This document shows positions 34,247 to 45,500 of a stretch of 64,000 nucleotides of DNA, piece by piece. This DNA is from Trebouxia sp. TZW2008. Its lineage: Eukaryota > Chlorophyta > Trebouxiophyceae > Trebouxiales > Trebouxiaceae. Both the position numbers and the translations under genes were made by a program. How positions within the stretch are numbered: position 1 is the stretch's first letter; each line of letters opens with the position of its first letter. The stretch lies in the NCBI GenBank assembly GCA_002118135.1, contig BDIU01000048.1, forward strand, positions 62,001 to 126,000. The letters are read 5' to 3'. The notes under the pieces were generated by a model. It had not been told where the DNA came from, made no database searches, and saw only the letters and a list, made by a program, of their open reading frames with translations.

Positions 34247-35625
34247 TCGAGCTTGGCTGCCTTCATAACAGATCCACTATGACAGCGTGATGAGTGATGC
34301 CAAACCCTTTCAGGACGCGTGCAAGCAATTGTTTCATCAGATGGACAGCTGCAGATGTATCCAAAGACCATCCTTATGAAGCAGCTTCCCGTGTTGCAGC
34401 AAGAAGACACATCTTTGTGGGCATACAGTCTTGAGATGTCCTTGTTACCTTATACTGCATATGCAGACTCTGTTTTGCTAGCAATTGAACTGTGTAGGCT
34501 AGCCAGTTGTATTTTGTGTCATTGTCTTGGCTGATTTGTTTACATATGTATGAGACATACAATAAGTAAGGTCTGCTGCTGAGCATGGAAAGCTGATTTG
34601 AAGCAGACTTTCTAGCAACAGTCATGTTTGGTGCCAAGAAGATGATGCATGTGCATGGCCGTTGTACTAATCATTGAAACAAAGAAGGAAACAAGGAAAG
34701 GTGTCATCCACAGGCATTGTCTACTACTTGTCCTTCAGGCGCTGCTGTTGTTAGCCGCAAGAAGGGCTGTGATGCATACAGGTCATCACAATTGACAACT
34801 GATAGCATTGCATCTGCTAGTCCGCACGCAACAGGTGCCAGCCTGTGCAGTGCCATTTTTGTGTGCCTTGCCCATGACTTACGGCAGGCGATTCACTGCT
34901 GACCTGATGCCCATGTGATTGAAGCACATCAAGGCATATGCATGCATGCCGGAAGATGCCAGTCAGAACAAATCTGTGCTATGTCCACAGATCTGTGCCA
35001 CAGTCTATGCCACAACTAGTCTTTGCTGGAGATCTAGAGTCTTGATGCGACAGTCTATGCCTCAACGCAGCCTCGTCAAAGTTCATATCACAACCAGTGT
35101 ATGCCACAGATCTGAACTCTTTACAATAGCAGCTTGTCAGGTGTTTAGAACAGGCAGGCCTCTGCATTCTTTCCCAGCAAGTCTGCAGAAGTCCTCCAAT
35201 GGCATGGGCGTCAACCTGGATTGGCCAAAACCCATGCAGGTCACATACTCATCATACTTGGCCTGCGTACCACAAAGGTTACCTGATGCTGCAACACACT
35301 GACATGACAGACCCAAAATGGTCAAGACTTTGCAAATTGCTGCTGCAAGTTTGGCAAGTGGCCAGAGCATAATATGTCAAGGCAAGACATGTGTCTGTGC
35401 TTAAGTGCATGCCAGCATGATTGCAGGAGCCACGGAGTTGCTGATGAAGTGGTGTTCATTGTCATTGAGCAGCATGTTAAAGTGGTGTTGCTGGTGGTAG
35501 GCTGAGTTGGTGTGCTTAATCCAGATAGGGAGCAATGCAGTAGTAGCTATATGAACCCGTGCTTCCTGAACAGACATGTGCATGATAAGCTGCCTGCAGT
35601 TTGAGCACATAAATGCGTGAACTGC
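34247..35625. other. intergenic region, no gene seen
   Basis: About 1.4 kb lies between two convergent genes. Only short frames without support are present. It should contain both 3' UTRs. Confidence 0.45.
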
Positions 35626-37747
35626 CTATACTATGTGGTGATGTGAAATCTTGCGCTGATGATGCCCTGACAGCATCAAGTCCAGATGGTGCTTTATCAA
35701 TTTGAGCAAAGAGCGCTTCTGTGCCTCTTGATGCTGTAGAGTTACCTGCAGCTCTGGGTGGTACTTCACCAACTCAAATGCATCAGGGGTCTGTGATGTC
35801 TGATGGCTGAAGAGAGTTGGCTTTGCCTTGTCCACTGAAGTCTGCTGTGTTTGCCGCGCTTTCTGCTGTGCTTGAGCCAGACCTGCGCAAAGCATCACAT
35901 CAGATGTAAGACAGTGTCAGAAGACCACAAATAGAACAGCTACCGGACACAGACAAAAAGGGGCCTAGCCCAAAGCAGCTTTGCTTGCCTGCTTCTAGTG
36001 TGCAGGCGTTTGAGTGCACTGAGGAGTACTTTGCATTGGTACAAAACGGCTTTGGTCAGAAATGTTGTGATGCAGTTCATTGCTTGTGTATGTTTGTGTA
36101 TGCACCTTTCAGGGTTGCAGAATCTCACTAGCAAGCATATGGAGATTGATGACGAGGGTGTGCATGAGTGCAGCACAGAACATTGCAAGGCCTCAGTACT
36201 CTCGTAGTAAGCATGTATATCATGCGAATGTTGACTATGAGGTTTGGTAACACCTTGCACAACTTCAAATCTCCCTGTTGTGCTCGTGGAATCATGATGA
36301 GCATAATGACACACTAGCAAGGATGCAGATGATTATGCTGACCTGGAGGTTTAGCACAGTCTTGCACGTCCTCGAGAAGCTCTTCTGAGTCCAGCTCAGC
36401 AAAGTATGCGGCCTCCTGAGACAAGCCCCATGCTGGGAGCTGACTTTGAGCTGCGAATGGCTTTGCTTGTGTGTGAAGTTGCTTGATCAGGGCAGCTTTT
36501 GTGGGAACAGGCTGCAACAGTGGTCGGCTGCAATGCTCTGCTGCTTGAACTGCAGCACCAAGCAACGTGTTCAGTGCAGCCACCATTTGTGTAGCGACAA
36601 AAGACTTTGAGCTATGGCCTGCTCTGCTTGTGGCTGAAGATGCTTGATCAGGGCAGAGTTGGAACCAACAGGCTGCAATAGCAGTCGGCTGCAATGATCA
36701 GCTGCTTGAACTGCAGCACCAAGCAATGCGTTCGGTGCAGCAACAGTTTGTATAGCCACCAAAGACTTAAACCTGTGGCCTGCTCTGCTTGTGTCTGATG
36801 TTGTTTGGTCAGGGCACACTTTGAGGCAACAGGCTGTAAGGGCGGTTGGCTGCAATGATCAGCTGCCAAAGCTGCATCAAGAATTAAGATAAGTAGGTAG
36901 ACTTTCGCCTGGCTACTGAGACAACACAGGCCTGTGCTAGGATGTGTAACATATTGTTTGTTATTGTTGAAGGCATGCTGTGCCTGTGCCTAGCCTTAGC
37001 AGCAGCAACTATTGGTGTTGAGTGATTCAGTATGGAGTACTAGACAGGTATACAACATACATCAAGCACAACCGCATCAGTCATAGCCTCCAGGCAGTGC
37101 TAGTGCTCCAAGAGGATTCTTGTTGGAGCTCAACGTCAGAGCGGTATGTTTTTTGTGAAATGCAATCAAGTGTGAAGTCATTTCAGTTCCGACTACAACA
37201 ATAGGGAATTTGGCAGAAGGCGTCATGCTGACGCATCGTGAACCACAAGTCCACATCACATGCGCAGTTGTCTACACCACAGTCTGGTAGTTGCAGTCTG
37301 ATACAAACAGAACAGCTCAAATCAAGTCTCTGCCGTTACCTCGTGCTTTTCCTGCAATCTTGCTGCGATGCACAGCTTGATGCTGACAGAAGACTGCTGC
37401 ATTCGCAGATCGGCTGATGAATTCTCTGCAGTTAAGAAAAACAGATGTGCTATGAGGCCGGGCTGATTATGCATTCTGAACTGAAAGAATCAGGAAGGGC
37501 ACCTTGATCTTGTTGTCCCAGATGGCGACCCGTTCGCTGCAGACCCTCGGGACTCGCTGTGCAGCGGAGCTGCGTGCACAGGCCTACCTCGACGCTTGTA
37601 CACAGCACCGGCCAGCGGCTTTGAGCTGGAGGCTCGGACAAGCCCTTCGTGCGCACACACCTTGACCATAGGCTGGGTGATTAGCGCGGTATAGGCAAGT
37701 GTGTTGTGTCTGGGTTGTCCAGCGTTGGCACTGGTCTCAGAACTCAT
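35626..37747 (-). CDS. uncharacterised protein with helical C-terminus
   Basis: Four exons join in phase: 37747-37588, 37425-37340, 36511-36343 and 35882-35626, encoding about 223 aa. Additional exons in the long intron (36512-37339) are possible. The N-terminus reads [20 protein letters not shown] and a basic [13 protein letters not shown] precedes the first junction. The middle has [19 protein letters not shown] and an acidic [12 protein letters not shown]. The C-terminus is Gln/Lys/Leu-rich and helical ([34 protein letters not shown]). No membrane segment is seen and no family is recognised. Two decayed copies of exon 3 lie upstream of it in the same intron. The start codon is 139 bp from the divergent APX start. 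Confidence 0.55.
36600..36860 (-). pseudogene. two decayed copies of exon 3 of the 35.6-kb gene
   Basis: Copies start after intact CAG acceptors near 36676 and 36837. They read [20 protein letters not shown] and [20 protein letters not shown], beside the functional [20 protein letters not shown]. Both diverge after about 30 codons and lack the rest of the exon. The functional copy is the 3'-most in transcription order. Confidence 0.75.
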
Positions 37748-37886
37748 GAGTGATCAGTGGATGTTAGCAGATTTGCTTTCGCATGGCTTCGGAGCGATTG
37801 GCCTGACAGGTTCACGAGTGGGTTCACTTGGGTGTTGTATCGCGCTTACAGCGAAAACGCTCGACTCTTACCTTGCATCTTTACAC
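37748..37886. promoter_or_regulatory. 139-bp divergent promoter of the APX gene and its neighbour
   Basis: Only 139 bp separate the minus-strand ATG (37747) from the inferred APX ATG (37887). An in-frame upstream ATG for APX at 37746 would even overlap the neighbour's start, but the later ATG gives a normal transit peptide. Transcripts probably overlap at their 5' ends. Confidence 0.4.
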
Positions 37887-40800
37887 ATGCAGACGCAGCT
37901 TGCACAGCCAGCGCGGGCAATCGCGGCGTGCAAGCCCAACAGCGGCGTACGACCGGTGCGTGCACGTGCCCTCAGAGTCTGCAGACCAGTCGCGTCTAGC
38001 GCCACCCAGACCACCGTTCGGACGACCAAAAAGGAGGTACTGAAAGATGCTAGAGACGACGTGCGCGAGCTTATCAAGAGCCGGCACTGCAATCCCATCT
38101 TAGTCAGAGTTGCCTGGCATGACTCCGGAACATACGACAAGGTGAGCGGTCGCCGCCACGCGTTCGCGGTTAAACTTCATAGGTCTGCAGTATACAAAAT
38201 TGAACAGATACGCACGGACTATATGTTCAGCCGCGGCATCGACCTTGAAGTCTTGAGCTATGCACTCACCGCTGTACATGTGACCGTTCAAGCTCGACAG
38301 CTTGGTTTCGCAGAGGATCGAGGAGTTTCCTCAGCGAGGAGGCGCCAACGGCAGCGTCAGATTTTACCCAGAGATCACACATGCGGCAAACGCAGGCAAA
38401 GCTCTTGGCTCACTTTCTTCAGTCTTGAGCTCTATACAACTGCAGCATTTCACACTTTCTCTCCTTTGCAGGTTTGCCAGTGGCGGTAGAACTGCTGAAG
38501 AGCATTGCAGATAAGTACGATGGAGTATCGTATGCTGACCTGTTCCAAATGGCCTCTGCGCAAGCAATTGAGGTAAGCCACAGAGATACGCTCAGATTAG
38601 CTTCCTGCATCTTGGCCATGTGCAGCATTGTCTGGATCATTGCTGAAGCAATGTTGCATGCAGTCACTGATCTGCCTTGACTGTGTTGCAACCTTGATGC
38701 AATTGACTGCCTGCTGATACAACATCTGCTCCCATAGCCAGCTCAACATGCCTTCAGTGTAAGCTGCAGATTGTCACATCACCTGTTCCTGATGCTGTGC
38801 AACTCAGTACATCTTTGCATAACAACTCAACCATCATGAGGGCATGGTGTATGCATCACAATCGCTTGGAGTGTGCCTGATCTGCTGTCATATGCATTTC
38901 AGTGCTGTCTCTTGATCAGACACTCATCTTTTCCATGATGTAGCATCGTCGTCAAGCCACAATCTGTGGTGCCCAAATTTGGCTGTCGCTGCAATCTGTG
39001 TCAATGCATAAATCTTGCGGTTGCCTGAATCTGATTTGTGGCCTGAATCTTCTGGTTGCCTGTAATGCAGCTGGCAGGGGGTCCACACATTCCTCTGAGA
39101 TATGGTCGCGCAGACGCAGCCACTGAAGAAGAGTGTGCGCCAGAGGGCCGCTTGCCAGGTCAGCAAGAGTTATGCAGAAAATCTTCTATTTGGTGCCGGT
39201 GCTTGTCATATCTGCTTTGTTTGTTTTCGCGCATTGTAGTCAGTATTGGTGAGTGATCAGACAACGAGTGAGCAATGCGTCAGCATTCCATCATGTTGCA
39301 GGCAGCATGCGGCTGTTGCTTGACAATCATGGTTGCATTTACGACCCAGTCAACCACTGCAAAACATTTTCCCTAGATTGCAACTCAGCATGTTGCATTG
39401 CTGTCTGTGTCCTGCTTTGTCACCGCAGCTGAACATTGTTCGAGACCAGCTGTCAAGGTTCCATCTGACCACCGCTGTGCTCTTATGTCACCGCAGCTGG
39501 TGAGGGGCTTTCCTCAAAGATGCTGAAAAGCCGCTGAAGAATTGTGTGGCAGGTCAACCGTTCTATGTCAACCTGTATTGTGCAACTGCAGCTGGTGAGG
39601 GACCTTTCCCTCAACGCATGCAAAAGCTGCTGAACACTCCTGTGCACAGCCATTCTAAACGCTGCAGCTGATGAGGCCCCCTTGCCCTGAAGGTGATCAA
39701 AAGATGCCAAACAAACTTGTCAAGTAGCCTTGCCCCACCATAATGAAATTTTGTATCAACACAGATTTTGTAACTGCAGCTGGTGAGGGGCCTTTCCCTG
39801 AAGGCGCGCAAAAGCCTGGGGACCACTTGAGGAAGGTGTTCTACCGCATGGGCTTCAATGACCAAGAGATTGTCGCCTTGTCAGGTTTGACAGCTTCATC
39901 CCATTCTTCTGTGTAAGAACTGGCTGACTAGTCTTGCGTCCACAATGTCAAGCAATCACCAAGTAGTTCTTTGCCACCACATGCACACATTCTATACAGA
40001 TTGGCCAATTTGTTGTTACCAGTATTGATCGTGTGTTTTGCACAATGGCCAGCGTCTCTCACCAGTGTAGGCAAAACATGCAAGCCAATCTGCCTTGCAT
40101 TTTCAACAGGATCTGCAGCACTTGGACCTCATGTCTTGCATGTCTGCTGTTGACGGTGATAACAGCAAAAGGCGCATACAGCTACACATAGCTTTGTGCT
40201 GCAAATTTGCAGCCTTCCAAGCCTTTGAAGCCGTTTCCCTGGTTGGTTTATTTGAATTGTACAGCACACATCAAACTGCTGATGTTTGCTGTCTGAAGGG
40301 GTGCACACCCTTGGCAGAGTGAGTAAGGACAGGTCAGGCTTCATATCAGTACAGCACAGTACAGAATGCTGGAATGTGTAACATATTTTACTTCAAGATC
40401 ATTTTACAGAATGCTCATGTGTGCCGTCTGCAGGGGCACACACTCTTGGCAGAGTGAAGAAGGACAGATCAGGGTTTGGCAAGGAGTCAACCAAGTACAC
40501 TGAGAAGGGACCAGGCACACCTGGTGGCACATCATGGACCATTGAGTGGCTCAAGTTTGACAACTCATACTTCAAGGTACGCACAGTTGCCTCTACAATC
40601 AACTAAGACATTTGCTACTTGCCTGTGAGCACGCATTGGCATTTGCACTGGAGACTTTTCAAGCGTGCATCAATGCAATATAGTGGCAGGCAGTAGTACA
40701 TGTGTTTGCTTTTTTTGCGCTCATTGACTTCAGTGTACGTACTATAATGTACAATACTGGCAGAATGATCCTTTTGGTCTGTTACGCTCCCACAGGCTTG

Positions 40801-42089
40801 AGCATAGCTCAATGCTCTCCTTGGCTATTGTGAGTTGGCTATTGTGAGTTGGGAGCAGGCTGTGCTTGATACCGTAGGCCATCGATGGGATCTGTGCAGG
40901 TTGTGAAGAAGCATGATGACTCTGATCTAGTCGTGGTGGCAACGGATGACTGCTTGGGACTACAGTAGTATGACACTGGCAACAAGCTGCGTTTGACTCA
41001 GGGAAAAGTTGGGATGTGTGCAGGATGCGAAGAAGCATGATGACCCTGATCTGGTGGTGGCAAGAGATGACTGCTTGGTATTACACTGACACTACCACTG
41101 TTGCCAGGCTGTGTTCCACAACTCACCGGTTGATCACTCAGGCAACCTTTGGGAGGATGTGAAGAAGCATGATGATCCTGATTTGGTTAAGCTGGTGACG
41201 GATGAGTGCTTGACATTACATTAGCACTACACTGGTAACAGGCTTTGTTTGACTAACGCAATCATTGGGATATGTGCAGGATGTGAAGAAGCATGAACAT
41301 TCTGATCTGGTTGTCCTGGCAACAAACAAGAGCTTGGTACTTCATTGGTACTAGACTGGTAACAGGCTGTGTTCGACTCAGGCAAATTGGACTGCTTGTA
41401 GGATGTGAAGAAGCATGATGACCCTGATCTGGTGCTGGCAACAGATGAGTACTTGGTACACTGACACTATCACTGCTCACAGGCTGTGTTTTACAACTCA
41501 GCAATTGATCACTCAGGCAATCTTTGGGATGTGTGCAGGATGTCAAGAAGCATGATGATCCTGATTTGGTTGTTCTGGCAACAGATGAGTGCTTATTTGC
41601 TGATGAGGGCTTCAGGTCAGTAGCTGCTGTCACCTTGACATCATGCATTGGTGTACACTCACAAGGCTGAGCTCATGACGCATGTTGACTACATGATAGC
41701 AAATGGTCAGTGGTCAGTGCCGTAATATAGATACTGCTTTCGTCAAAAGCACTGTGAATGGAATGACGCAGTGCAAGAATGGATGTTGCTGTGAGTTGCT
41801 GAGTCAAGATGTGATAGCCCAAAGCTTTTGGGCAAACTTCATTGAGTTCAGTCAATGCGTAGCGCATATGCACTCAATGTCACTTTCTGCAAGTGACTGA
41901 TCAAGCATAGACATGCAGGAGATTGTTAGCTTCAGTTCTTCTGCTCATGTCTTGCATGCTTGCAGGCCGTATGCAGAAAAGTACGCTGAGAGTCAAGACG
42001 CCTTCTTCAAGGACTACACTAAGGCGCATCTAAAACTGTCGGAGTTAGGCGTCAAGTGGGATAGTGAGCCGATTGACTTTGAGGAGTGA
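37887..42089 (+). CDS. APX: L-ascorbate peroxidase, chloroplast-type
   Basis: Eight exons join in phase: 37887-38141, 38314-38395, 38472-38572, 39071-39158, 39780-39884, 40434-40576, 41539-41615 and 41966-42089, encoding 324 aa. Residues about 1-40 ([18 protein letters not shown] onward, Arg/Ala/Ser/Val-rich) look like a chloroplast transit peptide. The distal haem residues lie in [14 protein letters not shown] (Arg, Trp, His). The proximal His is in [14 protein letters not shown]; the Arg of DRSG corresponds to the ascorbate-binding Arg. [15 protein letters not shown] supplies the conserved Trp/Asp region. The enzyme reduces H2O2 with ascorbate. Intron 2 uses a GC donor (CGCAG then GCAAAG); no GT lies nearby and the frame demands it. 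Introns 4, 5 and 6 carry arrays of decayed copies of the following exon's start. TGTAA at 42250-42254 may be the 3' signal. Confidence 0.9.
39429..39779 (+). pseudogene. four decayed copies of the start of APX exon 5
   Basis: Copies begin at about 39429, 39497, 39592 and 39668, each after a GCAG acceptor. Each starts CTG-(G/A)-(T/A)-GA as in the functional exon at 39780. Similarity lasts about 20-45 bases (CTGGTGAGGGGCCTTTCC type) before decay. The functional copy is the last one. Confidence 0.75.
40298..40345 (+). pseudogene. decayed copy of the start of APX exon 6
   Basis: After TGTCTGAAG the sequence reads GGGTGCACACCCTTGGCAGA and continues similar to functional exon 6 (40434) for about 45 bases, including the codons for HTLGRV and KDRSGF. 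It then diverges. The haem-His motif is thus duplicated but not in a complete exon. Confidence 0.75.
40899..41460 (+). pseudogene. five decayed tandem copies of APX exon 7
   Basis: Copies start at about 40899, 41023, 41156, 41280 and 41402, before the functional exon at 41539; spacing is 122-137 bp. They read [18 protein letters not shown] (closed by TAG), [53 protein letters not shown] and [17 protein letters not shown]. The functional copy reads [18 protein letters not shown]. Three keep a TGTGCAG acceptor and one a TTGTAG; the third copy has only GGGAG. None retains the full exon end (FADEGF region). Confidence 0.85.
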
Positions 42090-42553
42090 CTGTTGGTGAT
42101 GACAGTGCAGTGCCGCATGCACATGTACAATATCTGGATCTGATTGCCTCAGAATATGTTGATGTTGAGTTACAGCTGCTTCATCTGCTTTTATTTGTGT
42201 CGCACCGCATGAAACACAATGATTGCAGTCTCACGACTCTGCTTTGTTCTGTAAACAGAGTGTTACATGGGTTCATTGCATTGAGGAAAGTTTGTGCGCT
42301 ATCTGACGTCATGGAATACTACAATGACAGCATGCTGGTTGAATTGCCGGTAAAACTATCGCAAAGAATTCATACGTTGAGGTTTGTGCATGAAGAGCTG
42401 AAGATTTGCTCGGACAGTATAACGCCATGTTTCTAGGCTGTCTGGAGCCTTGTAGGACCTTTAGCTAGACAGTCCGTCAAAGAATGTGGTATCCTGACAA
42501 AGAACTTTACTGCCAAAATTTTAATGCTGTCCAGGAGTGTCAAAGTCCATGAA

Positions 42554-45500
42554 CTAAAATCCAGGCAGCTGTGTGAAATCCAAAATACCATCTGACAATG
42601 AAGCGACTTGTTTCAGCAAGGCTAATCTGTTCTGCTTTATCTGCTCATCGTCAGTCATCACAAACACCTTGTCAAAATACGCATCCACAGGCTCAACAAG
42701 CTCTGCTGTTGATGCCAGAAACTCTGGTATGGACATGTTCTTATTGACCTGCAGCCACAAACATCACTTGTCACGGCACTTGCTGCAGCTTCTGTTGCTG
42801 CATTTGACAAAACAGGATACAAAGGTGCATTGTGAGCATAGCCTATGATGGTGTACATGGGACTTGCAATCAATGATACCGTTGGCAGTTGCTGCAAACT
42901 CAGCTGTCAAACAGTCAGCGAGGCTATTGGAGACAAACGCAGTAGGTCTCTTATACACCTTGACTCATGCCAGGCAATGACACTTTCTGTATGTGAACGT
43001 TACAATGCTTGCGGCTGTGCAAGTGTGAGCTGTTGCACCGTGCAAAAATCGCTGACATCTCGCCAAGAACAGCCCAATGCGTACATGCAGGAGAACTGAG
43101 GTTCTCAAAAGTAGCGATGCTTGTTGGCGTCAACATGGCAATCATGTTGCATTGACGCAAGTGTAATATCAAACCTTATCAATGCATTGAACTGCAGGAC
43201 TTGTTTGCTTCACCTTAGATGCAACCTGCTGGAAAGCCACTTGTAGCTGCGGTTCCTCTTCAAGCTCAAACAGTTGGGCATCGACAGCTGTGCTGCTGTC
43301 TATCTTCTGGCTGTTGCACAAGCGTGTGGGGCGCGCAAAAGCTGCCATCACTTTGCTCAGTAAGCTGTCACTGCCTTTAGACAGCTCAGCCTGAGCCAAA
43401 ACACAAAACATTAGGCAAGAATTGTTGATCAGGCAAGTAGAGCGTGCAAAAGCTGCCATAAGTTTGTTGAGTAAGGTATCGGCGCCCTTGGACAGCCCGG
43501 CCTATGCCGAAACACAAAGCTGTTGAACAGTACCACACAAGCACATAAACACACCAGCATTGGAACAAAAGCTCACAGGCTGTTACGTACAAGTTGTGCC
43601 CTGAGAGGAAGAATGATGACAGGAGATGAGAAGAAAGGTCTTTGCGGTGAGACATCATGACAGCGATTGCTGGTGACAGCAGCTTTGGCAATAGTGACAC
43701 TGCCAGCTAGGCCAATGAGGAAAAGCCAATTGACTGTACAACATGAATCCGTCATGAATTGCGTGTGTGTGTGCTCAATGCTCAGGCAGCCATTGGCAGA
43801 ATGTAATCAAAATTTGCAGCTGTCAATGCTGCACACCTGAAGCGCTTGTGCTGATGGAGCAGTCAGAGAAGGGCTGTTGCCTCACTGCCTCAGAACAGCC
43901 CTCCCAGTCAGCTTTAGTTTGAGTCCTGCTCAACCACATTTACTCATGTTTGCTCGGTGTTTTAGTCGCCACACACCTGAAGTTCTTGTGCTGATGCAGC
44001 AGCCAGGGCAGGGCTGTTGCCCCGCTGCCTCAGAACAGCCCTCACAGCTTCCACAGAGGTTCCGCCATCCACCAACACCTGCTCGAGCCGTCTGACAATG
44101 AAGTCTGTTGCTTGCTGGATTTGTTGCTGTGAGATTGGGATTGAGTGCAGGGGCCCAGCTTGTGCTAAGGCCGATGGGAGATCAAAGGGAACCTTGTTGC
44201 CTATCAGAACCTGCAATGAAGGGCAATCAGTGGGAGATTGAAGGGAAATATTCTGCCTATCTGTTGCTGTGAGGTTGCGATTGGCTGCAAGGGCGCAGCC
44301 TGTGATCAGGTGAAGGTGAGCTCAAAGGGAACCCTGTTGCCCACCAGGACCTGCAACACAGAGCATCCAAAGCGGAATCAAGGGCAAGCCAGTTGCCTGT
44401 ATTGAATGCCGACCAGTAGCTGCATGCCCGGCCACTGAGTGGGAGATCGAAGTAACCTTGTTGCCTATTAGCACCTGCAACCGTACAGCAGCCAAACTCA
44501 AGCAAGTCCCCCATTAGAAGCTACAGGCAATCTCCAGAAATTTAGCACACAGGCTCAGCAAGACAGTCAACATGTGGCATCTGATGACAACCCAAAAATG
44601 TACAAGAGTCAACACCACATTGCGTCTATTCAGTGGGTGCACAAACCCCAGTTGCATCATGAACAAACCTGTAAAAGGCCGTTGGCTGTTCTGCGCAGGC
44701 CAAAGGGGTCAGCAGTGGCGGAGGGGGCGCACCCCGCCCCCACCAGACCCACCAAGCTATCCACCTTGTCTGCCACTGACACGATGATGCCTGCTGGGCT
44801 GCTTGGCAGCATGTCACCCATATGCCTGCAGTCACACATATAGCTGTTACTATAAACAACTTGTAAATAGCTGTGATACAATTCACCTTGACTCTGACCA
44901 GCTCAGCACAAAGACGGACCCTGGCTGGTGACCTGAAAGCTGCTTCCTATGCAAGGACTGATTACTTCAGGACTGAATTGCTCTGACTGTGCTACATCTC
45001 AGCCTCACATGAGACACAAAATCTGTGCCCTTATACGACGGCCTGATCACGACGTACTCGCAGCAACCAGTATGGTGTTGTTGCCGAGAAGCGCAGAGAA
45101 GTGCAGTTTTACATGAGGCTCGTGTTTCTGCCTCTGTTTGGGGCGACATGTCAACAATGCTGTTGCCTCATCATTTGAGGCAGAGACTGCTGTCATAGCT
45201 TGCATGTGCTCGTTTTTCATGCATGACAGGGTTGATATGCTGTCAGCTGTGCAGGCATACCTGGGAAGAACACTCTCAAATACAGCTTCCGAGACTTCAG
45301 ACTCCTCTCCTTGATGCTGCGCATATATCCTACCCATGGTTCCCGCCAGATCAGTCATCTCAGTCACCGTTGCAGTTGCAAGATCAGCCAGCGCCAGTCT
45401 GGCAGCTGCTTCGGCAGCTGCCTGGTGCTGTGCAAAGCCCATGTGACCGGCCAGAAAGCCAGTCAAGTGCTCCACCCGTTTCTGCATGCAAAAGCATGCT

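Noticed and set aside
40899..41460. Direct repeats with regular spacing, considered as a CRISPR array
   Set aside because: The repeats are copies of APX exon 7 with coding similarity, and the locus is nuclear and eukaryotic.
42086..42436. 116-codon plus-strand open frame after APX
   Set aside because: It begins with GTG inside the APX stop region, has no domain, and lies in the expected 3' UTR.
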